NCBI GenBank assembly: GCA_035760685.1
Contig: DASTSM010000351.1
Span: 1 to 16,422, forward strand
Length of the DNA: 16,422 nucleotides
Reading direction: 5' to 3'
Source: ZC4RG20 sp035760685
GTDB lineage: Bacteria > Pseudomonadota > Gammaproteobacteria > Steroidobacterales > Rariloculaceae
The position numbers and the translations under genes were made by a program. Shown piece after piece: positions 1-7,515 of this stretch (its first letter is position 1; every line of letters begins with the position of its first letter). The notes below the pieces were generated by a model. That model did no database searches, was not told the origin of the DNA, and saw only the letters and a program-made list of their open reading frames with translations.

Positions 1-1772
1 CGGCCATGGACGTTCTCGCGGCCCGGCTCGCCGACGAGCATCCCGAAGACTATCGCGGCTCGGGAGAGTTCGCATTGGGCCGCGGCATGACGGTCAAGGC
101 GTCGACGGACGTGCGGATCCACCCGCAAGCCGACACGCCGATCATGGCGCTCGCCTCGCTCGTGCTCGTCATCGTCGCCCTCGTGCTCGCCATCGCTTGC
201 AGCAACGTTGCGACGCTGCTGCTCGTCCGCGGCGCGGTGCGCGCGAAAGAAATCTCGATGCGTCTCGCGCTCGGCGCGACGCGCCGTCAGCTCGTTCGGC
301 ATCTGCTGATCGAGAATCTGGTGCTCTGGCTCGCGGCCGGCGGCGCCGGCTGTCTCTTCGCGTGGTGGGCCGTGCGAGCGCTGCAAGGCGTCGACCTACC
401 GGTCAGAGTCGACCTGACCCTCGACTACCGCGTGCTCGCCTTCGCGATCGCGCTGTCGCTCGTCACCGGACTTGCGTTCGGTCTCGCGCCGGCACTCAAG
501 GCGACCCGCGTCGACCTGCTCTCGTCCTTGCGGGACGAAGGACTGCAGCCGATCGATCGTCGGCGGCTCACGCTCAAGAACGCGCTGATCGTCGCGCAAG
601 TGGCGATCTCCGTGCTGCTGCTCGGCGGCACGAGCGTCTTCCTTCAGGCCGCGTCGGCCGCGCGAGCGCATCGCGTCGGATACGCCGTCGACGGCGTGGC
701 GATGCTCCAAACCGATCTGACGTTCGCCGGCTATTCCGCCGGCCGGGCGAAAAGCCTCTTCGACGAGCTGCTGCGGCGCATCGAGGCGACTCCCGGCGTC
801 GAATCCGCAGCGCTGCTGCCCGGGCTCCCGATGCAAGCCGGCACGGTGTCGATCGTCGCGGACGCGGGCGCAGGCCGCGAAAGCGCGGAGGCCGCCGCCT
901 CACGGCTCGAGGCCGGGCCGGGCTTCTTCGAAACGCTGCGGATCCCGCTGCTCTACGGCCGCGTGTTCGACGCGCGCGACCGTGCGGACACGCCCCGCGT
1001 CGCCGTCGTCACGGAACGCATGGCTCGCCAGTACTTCGGCACCGTAAACGCCGTGGGACGCCGGTTCCGCGCCGCGAACGATCCGAGCTCGTGGACGGAG
1101 GTCATCGGCGTCGTGCGGGACACCGGCACGAACTTCGTCGACGACGTCCTCGATCCGATCGCGCCGGCGTTCTATAGCTCCTACACGCAGTCCGCCGCGC
1201 CGCCGACGACGATCGTCGCGCGAACGTCCGGCAACACGTCCGCGCTCGTCGCGGCGATGGAGCGCGAGCTTAGGTCCCTGGACCCCGCGCTGCCCGTGCT
1301 GACGGCGCAGACGATGGCGCAGAGTCTCGCGGCCGCGCAGGCCGAGCCGACCGCGGTCGCGGCTTTCTTCAGCGTCCTCGGCGGCCTCGGGCTCGTGCTG
1401 GCCAGCATCGGTCTCTATGCGGTGATCGCGTTTGCCGTCGCCACGCGCACGCGAGAGATCGGCATCCGCATGGCGCTCGGCGCGCGCGCCCGGCAAGTGG
1501 TATCGAGCATTGCGCGAGGCGTCGCGGGATTGATCGGGGTCGGTACCGGCGTGGGTCTCGTGCTCTCGACGCTGGTCATGCTCGCGCTCAGGCAGTCCTC
1601 CGGGGACGTCGGGATCGGCGACATCTCGTTGCTGGCCTACCATCCGCGAATCGACCCGCTCGCGCTCCTCGCGATCGCAGGCGTGACCGCCGTCGTCGGC
1701 GTAGCCGCCGCGTTCGTGCCGGCGCGCCGGGCAGCGCGCCTGGATCCGCTCGCCGCTCTGCGCCACGAATGA
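1..1772 (+). CDS. ADOP/MacB-like FtsX-domain ABC permease, 5' end missing
   Basis: This is the C-terminal part of a large inner-membrane permease. The frame is already open at the first base, so the ATG at 6 is probably internal and about 200 or more N-terminal residues lie outside. Counting from that ATG, a first FtsX block has membrane segments near 46-73, 104-125 and 143-165. A further helix near 192-215 leads into a periplasmic MacB-type core domain (about 225-440), followed by a second FtsX block with a helix from about 455. Both FtsX blocks carry the family signature E-I-x-x-R-x-A-L-G-A (REIGIRMALGA in the second), and the protein ends in the usual PARRAARLDPLAALRHE-like tail. Two fused FtsX modules are typical of the acidobacterial duplicated orphan permease (ADOP) group, which often lacks an adjacent ATPase. 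No ATPase follows here. The substrate is unknown; relatives work in efflux or lipoprotein transport. Confidence 0.9.
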   Translation, partial: AMDVLAARLADEHPEDYRGSGEFALGRGMTVKASTDVRIHPQADTPIMALASLVLVIVALVLAIACSNVATLLLVRGAVRAKEISMRLALGATRRQLVRHLLIENLVLWLAAGGAGCLFAWWAVRALQGVDLPVRVDLTLDYRVLAFAIALSLVTGLAFGLAPALKATRVDLLSSLRDEGLQPIDRRRLTLKNALIVAQVAISVLLLGGTSVFLQAASAARAHRVGYAVDGVAMLQTDLTFAGYSAGRAKSLFDELLRRIEATPGVESAALLPGLPMQAGTVSIVADAGAGRESAEAAASRLEAGPGFFETLRIPLLYGRVFDARDRADTPRVAVVTERMARQYFGTVNAVGRRFRAANDPSSWTEVIGVVRDTGTNFVDDVLDPIAPAFYSSYTQSAAPPTTIVARTSGNTSALVAAMERELRSLDPALPVLTAQTMAQSLAAAQAEPTAVAAFFSVLGGLGLVLASIGLYAVIAFAVATRTREIGIRMALGARARQVVSSIARGVAGLIGVGTGVGLVLSTLVMLALRQSSGDVGIGDISLLAYHPRIDPLALLAIAGVTAVVGVAAAFVPARRAARLDPLAALRHE

Positions 1773-1851
1773 CCCGCCCCGACGCTCTGTCCGGACTGTG
1801 AGCGAATTCCGCGTTTTCTCGCAGCGCCCCTCTATGCTCTCTCCGCCACAC

Positions 1852-1857
1852 AAGGAG
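1852..1857 (+). promoter_or_regulatory. Ribosome-binding site fixing the lipoprotein start
   Basis: AAGGAG lies 6 bases before the ATG at 1864. It selects that ATG over the in-frame GTG at 1798, which would add 22 residues in front of a clear lipoprotein signal peptide. A TATGCT hexamer at 1833-1838 could be a -10 element, but I see no convincing -35 before it. Confidence 0.7.
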
Positions 1858-1863
1858 CGCGCG

Positions 1864-2910
1864 ATGTATCAGGCCACAAGGACGGTTCTCGGCGGGATCC
1901 TTTTGACCGCGGTCGCAGCGTGCTCCGGCGGCGGAGGCTCCGGCGATTCGGGGCCGAGCCTCGTCGAGATCACCTCGGCCAACGCGAAGACGATCGCGGG
2001 CGCCGTGCTCGTGTCCTCGCTCGAAGGGGGCGACCTCTCCGGCCTGTCGCCGACGGAGATCGCGGGAAGCGGCGAGGCAGCCAAGCCGGCGGCAAGCCTT
2101 TCGACGGCGAAGGCCTCCGCCGTGCAGCCGTCCGCGGCAAAGCTTTCCACCGCAAAGGTCTATGCGAAGGTCCAATCGCTCGAGGGCGCCGAGGCCGACG
2201 CCCTCATCGATCAGAGCCGCTCGGGCGATCTGCAGGCGGCGGTCGGCCCCGAATCGACGGCCTGCATGGCGGGCGGCACGGTGACGCTCTCGGGCAACCT
2301 TTCGAATCTCGTCACGTTGACGGTCGGCGACACGCTGACGCTCGACTTCGCAAATTGCGACGACGGCACGTCGGTCATCGACGGCGCGTTCTCCATGAAG
2401 ATCACGAGTCTCTCGGGCGACCTTACGAGCGGCATGTTCGTGCTCGGCGTCGACGTGACGGTGACGGCGCTCCGGATCACGGAGAACGGAGAAACCGTGA
2501 CCGCCAACGGCAGCATCTCGTTCGTGACCGATTCGACGCAGTCTCCGATCGTGACGACGACGGTCACGGCCAATACGCTGACCGTCACGGGCGCGGGCGC
2601 GACGAATACGCTCCGCGACTTCTCGTCGACCGAGGTCGTCGACTCGGTCACGACCGAGTACTCGCTCTCGAGCCACGGCACGCTGACGAGCACGGCCTTC
2701 TCGGGGTCCGTGACGTTCGAGACGAACGCGAGCTTCCAGGGCACGGGCGATGATCACCCGGTCAGCGGCGAGATCGTCATCACGGGCGCGAAAGGCGGCT
2801 CGATCGATCTCGTCGTGCTCGACGGCGTGAGCGTCCGGCTCAACCTCGACCTGAACGGCGACGGCCAGATCGACGAGACAAGCGACGCGACTTGGGACGA
2901 GCTGACCTGA
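1864..2910 (+). CDS. Putative lipoprotein with calcium-loop-like C-terminus, function unknown
   Basis: The 348-residue product opens with a lipoprotein signal: basic start, hydrophobic run, and lipobox VAAC with Cys20 as the lipidated residue. A flexible Gly/Ser linker (SGGGGSGDSG) follows. Residues about 70-105 are rich in Ala, Ser and Lys, with LSTAK occurring twice. From about 135 onward the sequence is Thr/Val/Ser-rich with alternating hydrophobic residues, suggesting many beta strands. Cys134 and Cys165 could form a disulfide in the periplasm or at the surface. Near the C-terminus, D329-x-N331-x-D333-G-x-I-D337 resembles an EF-hand or dockerin-type calcium-binding loop. I recognise no named family. 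It stands alone, 91 bp after the permease gene and 163 bp before the sensor kinase. The gene and its lipidation are well supported; the calcium loop is likely but unproven, and no function can be given. Confidence 0.85.
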   Translation: MYQATRTVLGGILLTAVAACSGGGGSGDSGPSLVEITSANAKTIAGAVLVSSLEGGDLSGLSPTEIAGSGEAAKPAASLSTAKASAVQPSAAKLSTAKVYAKVQSLEGAEADALIDQSRSGDLQAAVGPESTACMAGGTVTLSGNLSNLVTLTVGDTLTLDFANCDDGTSVIDGAFSMKITSLSGDLTSGMFVLGVDVTVTALRITENGETVTANGSISFVTDSTQSPIVTTTVTANTLTVTGAGATNTLRDFSSTEVVDSVTTEYSLSSHGTLTSTAFSGSVTFETNASFQGTGDDHPVSGEIVITGAKGGSIDLVVLDGVSVRLNLDLNGDGQIDETSDATWDELT

Positions 2911-2916
2911 TCCGAG

Positions 2917-2936
2917 GCGCGGCCCCGGCCCCGCGC
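2917..2936 (+). terminator. Possible terminator hairpin after the lipoprotein gene
   Basis: GCGCGG (2917-2922) pairs with CCGCGC (2931-2936) around an 8-base loop, starting 6 bases after the lipoprotein stop. The following bases (AGGCCGGTTTCCTC) have only a weak T-run, so this may be a poor intrinsic terminator or chance in such G+C-rich DNA. Confidence 0.35.
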
Positions 2937-2955
2937 AGGCCGGTTTCCTCGGTCG

Positions 2956-2986
2956 TTGAACCTATCGTCGCCGTACGCGCTACAAT
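2956..2986 (+). promoter_or_regulatory. Candidate sigma-70 promoter of the sensor kinase gene
   Basis: TTGAAC at 2956-2961 (-35-like) and TACAAT at 2981-2986 (one mismatch to TATAAT) are separated by 19 bases, longer than the usual 17. It is the best A/T-rich promoter-like pair in the 163-bp gap and would leave a 5' leader of about 80 bases before the TTG start at 3074. Confidence 0.45.
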
Positions 2987-3073
2987 CCCCCCTCACGGCG
3001 CGGCCGGGCCCACGAGAGACGCACGCTTAGCGTCCCATGCAACCGCCGCTCGCGCCGGGGGAGTTGCGGCCGT

Positions 3074-6000
3074 TTGGAGAATCATTCGCAGATAGCGGCG
3101 ACCTCCGCCGCTTCCATCCGCATTCTGCTGATCGGAGACGCCACGCTGCGCGAGGGCGGGCTCGCTCGCAATCTCGACACGCAGTTCGGCGCACGCGCCG
3201 TGCGCGAGGTCGACGGCTGGGCCGCGCTCGCGACGGCCTGCGCACGCGACGAGAACTACGAGGTCGCGATCCTGCGCCACCCGCTCGGGTGGTCGTCCGC
3301 GCAAGTCGTCGTGCGCAAGCTCAAGGCGCAGCATCCCGATCGCCCGATCATCATGCTCGTGCCCACGGGCGGCCGCGAGGCGGCCGTCGACGCGATGCAC
3401 GAAGGCCTCGACGACTACGTCGCCGTCCCCGACGACTACGCACGCCTGCCGCGCGTCATCGAGGCCTGCCTCGCGCGCGCCGCGCATGGCGAGCGCGTGC
3501 GGCGCCAAGCTCTCGTGGACCGCGAGCGCAGCGAAGCCGCCCTTCGCGCGAGCGAGGAACGGGCGCGCCTTCTCGTGCGGCTCTCCGACACGACCCGCTC
3601 GCTCGAGGAGCCCGACGAGATCGCGGGGTTCGGCATGCGTCTCCTGCGCGACGCGCTGCACGCGGACCGTTGCGCCTACGGCGAGCTCGAGGACGACGGC
3701 GCGCACTACCGCTTCACGGCCGTCGCGACGGCGCCCGGCGTTTCCCCGATCGAGCGGCGCCGCCGCCTGTCGGCCCTCGGCACCGAGGGCGAGCGCTCGA
3801 TGAGGATCGGCCGGCCGTTCGTGATCCACGACATCGAGGCGGAGCGGGCGGCGACGGGCGCCTATCGAGACGAAGACGCGGCGGGCTGGCGCGCCCAGGG
3901 CGTCCGAGGGCTCATCGCCGTGCCCGTGCATAGCGGCAATCTCCTCGCCTCCGCGGTCTGCGTCCATTCGTTGACCCCGCGGCGCTGGACTCAAGGCGAG
4001 GTCGAGCTCGCCGAGCTCGTGGCCGAGCGCGTTTCGGAATCGATCGAGCGGGCGCGCGTCTCGAGCGTGCTGCGCGACAGCGAGGCCGAGTTCAGGGGGC
4101 TCTTCGAGTCCTCGGCGGCAGGGGCCGCCGAGGCGAACCCCATCACGGGCCGCTTCCTCAGAGTCAACCGGCGTTTCTGCGAGATCACGGGATATTCGGA
4201 GACCGAGCTCCACGAGCTCACGTTCACGGACATCACGCATCCCGACGACCGCGACGCGAACGCAGCGACGATCGGCCCCGTCGTCGCCGGCGAGTCCGAG
4301 CGCTGGGAGATCGAGAAGCGCTACATGCGCTCCGACGGAATGACGGTGTGGGTCCACATCTCGGGCCATCTCGTGCGGGACGCGCACGGCCATCCCTATC
4401 GCCTGATCGCGAATGCCGTCGACGTGAGCGACCGCAAGCGCGCCGAGCAGGCGCTCGTCGCGGGCCGCCGGCAGCTGCAGATGATCGCGGACGGCGCGCC
4501 CGTCATGCTCGCGAGCTGCACGCCCGACTATCGCTTCAAGTTCGTGAACAAGGCTTACGCCGAGCGCTTCGATTGCACGCCGGACGACATTGTGGGGCTC
4601 ACGGTCAGCGAGGTCCTCGGCGAAAAGGCCTTCGCGGAGATCAAGCAGCACGCCGACCGCGCGCTCGAGGGCCGGCGCGCGGAGTTCGAGATCGAGATGC
4701 ACTACCGCGACCTCGGCCCCCAGTGGATCCGCTCCGCCTACGCGCCGGAGTGCGACGAGTCGGGCCGCGTCGTCGGCTGGCTCGCGGCCGCGCTCGACAT
4801 CACGGACCGCAAGGAGGCGGAGGAAGCGCTGCGCAGCAGCGAGCAGCGCTATCGGAGGCTCGTCGAGCAGACCGTCGTCGGCGTCGCCAACGCCGACTTC
4901 GACGGCGTCTTGACGTTCGTCAACGACGGGCTTTGCGAGCTGCTCGGCTACGCCGAGTCGGAGCTCACGGGCAGGAACGTGCTCGAGCTCATGCATCCGG
5001 ACGACAGCCGCCGCGACGAGGCGATGTTCCGCCGCCTGCGCGACGGCGCTCCCTTCACGATCGAGAAGCGCCTGCTGCGCAAGGAAGGCACGCCCGTCTG
5101 GGTCCACATCTATGCGACCGCGCTCACCGATTCGCTCGGGCGGCCGCAATCGGCCGTCGCGATCGTCGCCGACATCAGCGAGCGCAAGCGGGCCGAGCAG
5201 GCGTTGCAGGAGGCCGATCGGCGCAAGGACGAGTTCCTCGCGGTGCTGGGACACGAGCTCAGGAATCCGCTCGCGCCGCTCTCGTCCGGCCTCGAGCTGA
5301 TCCGGCGCGCCGGCACCGGACCCGAGGTCATCGACGGCGTGCGCTCGATGATGGAGCGACAGCTCGAGCACCTCGTGCGTCTCGTCGACGATCTGCTCGA
5401 CGTCTCGCGCTTCAGCCGCGGCAAGATCGAGCTGCAGCGCGCGCCGCTCGATCTCGCCGGCGTCATCGAGGCCGCCGTCGAGCTCGTGAAGCCGCAAATC
5501 GGCGAGCGGCGCCACGTGCTCGTCGTCGAGCGCGACGAGCGCCCGCTCCCGGTCGAGGGCGATTTCCAGCGCTTGATTCAGGTCGTCGGCAATCTGCTCA
5601 GCAACGCCGCGAAGTACACGGAGCCCGAGGGCACGATCTCCGTGCGGACGGAGGTCGAAGGCCGGGACGCGCTCGTCCGCGTGGCGGACACGGGCTTCGG
5701 CATCCCGCCGGAGCGGCTCCCGGGCCTCTTCCAGATGTTCAGTCAGGTGCCGGAGCACCGCTCGCGCACGGGCGGCGGCGGCCTCGGCATCGGCCTTTCG
5801 CTGTCGCGGCAGCTCGTGGAGCTCCACGGCGGCTCGATCGAGGCGCGCAGCGCAGGGCTCGGCGAGGGAAGCGAGTTCGTCATTCGATTGCCGCTCGCCG
5901 CGCCGGCTGCGGCCCCGAAACCGGTCGAGCAGCCGCAGGCCTCGCCCGCCTCGGGCGACCGCGGCCGCGTCCTCATCGTCGACGACAACGTCGACGCGGC

Positions 6001-6334
6001 CGCGATCCTCGCAAAGCTGCTCGAGCTCAAGGGACATGCCGTGCGCGCGGTCAACGACGGCCCCGCGGCGCTTCACGTCATGGACAGCTTCGCGCCCCGC
6101 ATCGTGCTGCTCGATATCGGCCTGCCCGAGATGGACGGCTACGAGGTCGCGCGGCGCATCCGCGCGCGCCCGGAGGGCCGCGAGATCCTGCTCATCGCGG
6201 TCACGGGCTGGGGCCAGCACGAGGACAAGCAGCGCGCGGCCTGCGCCGGCTTCGACCACCACGTCACGAAACCCGTCGACCTGCGCTCGCTCGAGCGCCT
6301 CATGTGCTCCACGCCCGCCGCGGCCGCGCGTTAG
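3074..6334 (+). CDS. Soluble hybrid sensor histidine kinase / response regulator with GAF and three PAS domains
   Basis: This 1086-residue cytoplasmic sensor kinase has no membrane segment. Domain order: receiver-like domain (about 15-140), GAF (165-325), PAS (333-455), PAS (460-580), PAS (580-705), HisKA (714-780) with phospho-accepting His727 in GHELRNPL, HATPase (825-935) with N-box NLLSNAAKY, G1 motif DTGFG and G2 motif GGGGLGIGLS, and a C-terminal receiver (962-1082). That last receiver has the acidic pair Asp970/Asp971, phosphoacceptor Asp1014 and Lys1066. The N-terminal receiver has Arg68 where the Asp should be, so it cannot be phosphorylated normally. The start is TTG, 10 bases after a GGGGAG site; no ATG, GTG or other TTG occurs in frame between the upstream TGA at 2957 and this codon. 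Phosphate should pass from His727 to Asp1014 and perhaps to a separate regulator. The stimulus is unknown; GAF and PAS suggest a small ligand, redox or light. The next gene is convergent, 19 bp away. Confidence 0.93.
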   Translation: MENHSQIAATSAASIRILLIGDATLREGGLARNLDTQFGARAVREVDGWAALATACARDENYEVAILRHPLGWSSAQVVVRKLKAQHPDRPIIMLVPTGGREAAVDAMHEGLDDYVAVPDDYARLPRVIEACLARAAHGERVRRQALVDRERSEAALRASEERARLLVRLSDTTRSLEEPDEIAGFGMRLLRDALHADRCAYGELEDDGAHYRFTAVATAPGVSPIERRRRLSALGTEGERSMRIGRPFVIHDIEAERAATGAYRDEDAAGWRAQGVRGLIAVPVHSGNLLASAVCVHSLTPRRWTQGEVELAELVAERVSESIERARVSSVLRDSEAEFRGLFESSAAGAAEANPITGRFLRVNRRFCEITGYSETELHELTFTDITHPDDRDANAATIGPVVAGESERWEIEKRYMRSDGMTVWVHISGHLVRDAHGHPYRLIANAVDVSDRKRAEQALVAGRRQLQMIADGAPVMLASCTPDYRFKFVNKAYAERFDCTPDDIVGLTVSEVLGEKAFAEIKQHADRALEGRRAEFEIEMHYRDLGPQWIRSAYAPECDESGRVVGWLAAALDITDRKEAEEALRSSEQRYRRLVEQTVVGVANADFDGVLTFVNDGLCELLGYAESELTGRNVLELMHPDDSRRDEAMFRRLRDGAPFTIEKRLLRKEGTPVWVHIYATALTDSLGRPQSAVAIVADISERKRAEQALQEADRRKDEFLAVLGHELRNPLAPLSSGLELIRRAGTGPEVIDGVRSMMERQLEHLVRLVDDLLDVSRFSRGKIELQRAPLDLAGVIEAAVELVKPQIGERRHVLVVERDERPLPVEGDFQRLIQVVGNLLSNAAKYTEPEGTISVRTEVEGRDALVRVADTGFGIPPERLPGLFQMFSQVPEHRSRTGGGGLGIGLSLSRQLVELHGGSIEARSAGLGEGSEFVIRLPLAAPAAAPKPVEQPQASPASGDRGRVLIVDDNVDAAAILAKLLELKGHAVRAVNDGPAALHVMDSFAPRIVLLDIGLPEMDGYEVARRIRARPEGREILLIAVTGWGQHEDKQRAACAGFDHHVTKPVDLRSLERLMCSTPAAAAR

Positions 6335-6353
6335 ACCGCGGGCGCGTGCGATC

Positions 6354-6959
6354 CTAGCCTCCGCCGGCGGCTCGAGGCGCGCCGGCCTCGAGCGACGCGA
6401 GGCTCTGCCGGATCACGGTCTCCGCGCACGCGATGGTGTCTTTGAGGCTGAGGCCCATGTAGAAGCGGTAGTAGTGCCACGTGCTCGCGGCGAGGTAGTA
6501 GCGGATGTTGGCCGCCGCGATCCTGCGCTCGCGCTCGGCGCGCTCCGGCCATCGCTCGTCGATGACACGGCGCACCGCCGTCCAGCGCTCCTTGGCGTAG
6601 CTGTCCCGCATGCGCGGAAAGAGCTCGGAGTGCAGCGCCGCCTTCGTGAGATTCGTCCGCGCCTCGAATCCCCGGTAGAGATCGCGCGGGGCCGCCTCGA
6701 GGGCCTCGAGCGAGGCCGGCGGCGGCGGCAGATCGAGGCGCCGCTGCACCTCCGCCGCGACGGCGTCGAGGAACGCTTCGCGCGACGCAAAGTAGCGGAA
6801 GACCGTGCGCTCGGAGATGTTCGCCCGCTTGGCAACGGCGCGGACCGTGAGCTCGTGCACGGCGCCGTTCTCGAGCACGCCGATCGCCGCCTCGAGAATC
6901 AGGGCGCGAGTAAGGTCGTTACGCCTTTCCGCGAGGCTCGCCGCTTTCGTCATTGACAT
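6354..6959 (-). CDS. TetR/AcrR-family transcriptional repressor
   Basis: The 201-residue product has the TetR layout: an N-terminal helix-turn-helix at about 33-67, ending in ISERTVFRYFASREAFLDAV, the family's most conserved stretch, then an all-helical ligand and dimer domain (about 85-190) rich in aromatic residues near 153-168 (YY, WHYYRFY). Such proteins bind a short palindrome as dimers and release it on binding a small molecule; the ligand cannot be read from the sequence. I chose the ATG at 6959, which has AGAGGA 8 bases upstream; the ATG two codons later (6953) is a close alternative. The frame stays open far upstream, but only because it runs antisense through the cupin gene. It diverges from that cupin gene across 60 bp holding two palindromes, one covering its own start region, so it probably represses itself and the cupin. 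Confidence 0.92.
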   Translation of the reverse strand: MSMTKAASLAERRNDLTRALILEAAIGVLENGAVHELTVRAVAKRANISERTVFRYFASREAFLDAVAAEVQRRLDLPPPPASLEALEAAPRDLYRGFEARTNLTKAALHSELFPRMRDSYAKERWTAVRRVIDERWPERAERERRIAAANIRYYLAASTWHYYRFYMGLSLKDTIACAETVIRQSLASLEAGAPRAAGGG

Positions 6960-6990
6960 ACACCATGTCCTCTTGTCACACTCTATGACA
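6955..6990. promoter_or_regulatory. Probable TetR operator region between repressor and cupin genes
   Basis: Two short perfect inverted repeats lie side by side: GACAT-N5-ATGTC at 6955-6969, covering the repressor start codon and upstream bases, and TGTCA-N7-TGACA at 6974-6990. TGACAT also occurs as a direct repeat at 6954-6959 and 6986-6991, 32 bases apart or about three helical turns. TTGACA at 6953-6958 matches a consensus -35 reading towards the cupin gene, but I find no good -10 at normal spacing. Placement in the short divergent gap supports an operator; binding itself is inferred. Confidence 0.5.
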
Positions 6991-7019
6991 TCTACCGCAA
7001 CAAGAACAAGAGGTCCCCT

Positions 7020-7466
7020 GTGAAGCAAAAGGTGATCAACGCCGACGGAGCGGGCGACGTGCTGCACTGCTTGGGCGCCGACGTGAAATTCCTCTGCGAG
7101 GCCGAGAAGACCGACAACGCGTGGTCGCTCATGGAGGTCGTGCTGCCCGAGAACGCGGGCCCGCCTCCGCACGACCACGCCTGGGACGAGGCGTATTACG
7201 TCGTCGCCGGCGACGTGCGCTTCTCGATCGAGGGCAAGGACCAGATCGTCAAGGCCGGCGGATTCGTGTACGCCCCCGGCGGCACGGTCCACGGCTTCCA
7301 AGGAGCATCGAAAACGCCGGCGCGCGTCATCATCTTCGACGCGCCCGCGCACGCCGAGGCGTTCTTCCGCGAGGTGGATCGAGAGGTCAGGCGCCCGGAG
7401 GACATGCCGAAAGTCCCTGCGATCGGCGAGCGGAACGGCATTCGCTTCCGAATGGCGGCCGGCTAG
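7020..7466 (+). CDS. Single-domain cupin protein
   Basis: The 148-residue product is a small cupin. Motif 1 reads G-PPP-H51-D-H53-x3-E57-x6-G and motif 2 supplies His91 within YAPGGTVHGF, so the full three-His, one-Glu metal site is present. Cupins of this size include dioxygenases, isomerases and sugar- or ligand-binding proteins, and the sequence does not say which. The start is GTG with AAGAGG 6 bases upstream. It diverges from the TetR gene across a gap with likely operators, so it is probably induced when the repressor meets its ligand and may act on that ligand or a relative. It stands alone: the next gene is convergent, 49 bp on. The C-terminal part beyond about 108 is charged and outside the barrel core. 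Confidence 0.9.
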   Translation: MKQKVINADGAGDVLHCLGADVKFLCEAEKTDNAWSLMEVVLPENAGPPPHDHAWDEAYYVVAGDVRFSIEGKDQIVKAGGFVYAPGGTVHGFQGASKTPARVIIFDAPAHAEAFFREVDREVRRPEDMPKVPAIGERNGIRFRMAAG

Positions 7467-7478
7467 CGCGGCCGGCCG
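7456..7478. terminator. GC-rich hairpin at the end of the cupin gene
   Basis: CGGCCGGC (7456-7463) pairs perfectly with GCCGGCCG (7471-7478) around a 7-base loop that contains the cupin stop codon. It lies between convergent genes and could slow transcription from both sides. There is no T-run on either strand, so an intrinsic terminator is uncertain; G+C-rich repeats of this kind also arise by chance. Confidence 0.35.
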
Positions 7479-7515
7479 GCACGCGACTCGCGAGAACGGA
7501 CCCGCGGCGCCCGGA

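Noticed and set aside
3037..3933. ATG-started frame of 298 codons overlapping the kinase start
   Set aside because: The product is Arg-rich without domains and is a shadow of the kinase frame, which has recognisable receiver and GAF sequence here.
2993..6262. Open frame of 1089 codons on the minus strand, antisense to the sensor kinase gene
   Set aside because: Its product is low-complexity Arg/Ala/Glu/Asp-rich with no domain, and it mirrors the kinase codons. Long antisense frames are expected in DNA this rich in G+C.
6960..7352. Upstream extension of the TetR frame to 7352
   Set aside because: It runs antisense through the cupin gene; the TetR family begins near the ATG at 6959, which has a ribosome-binding site.
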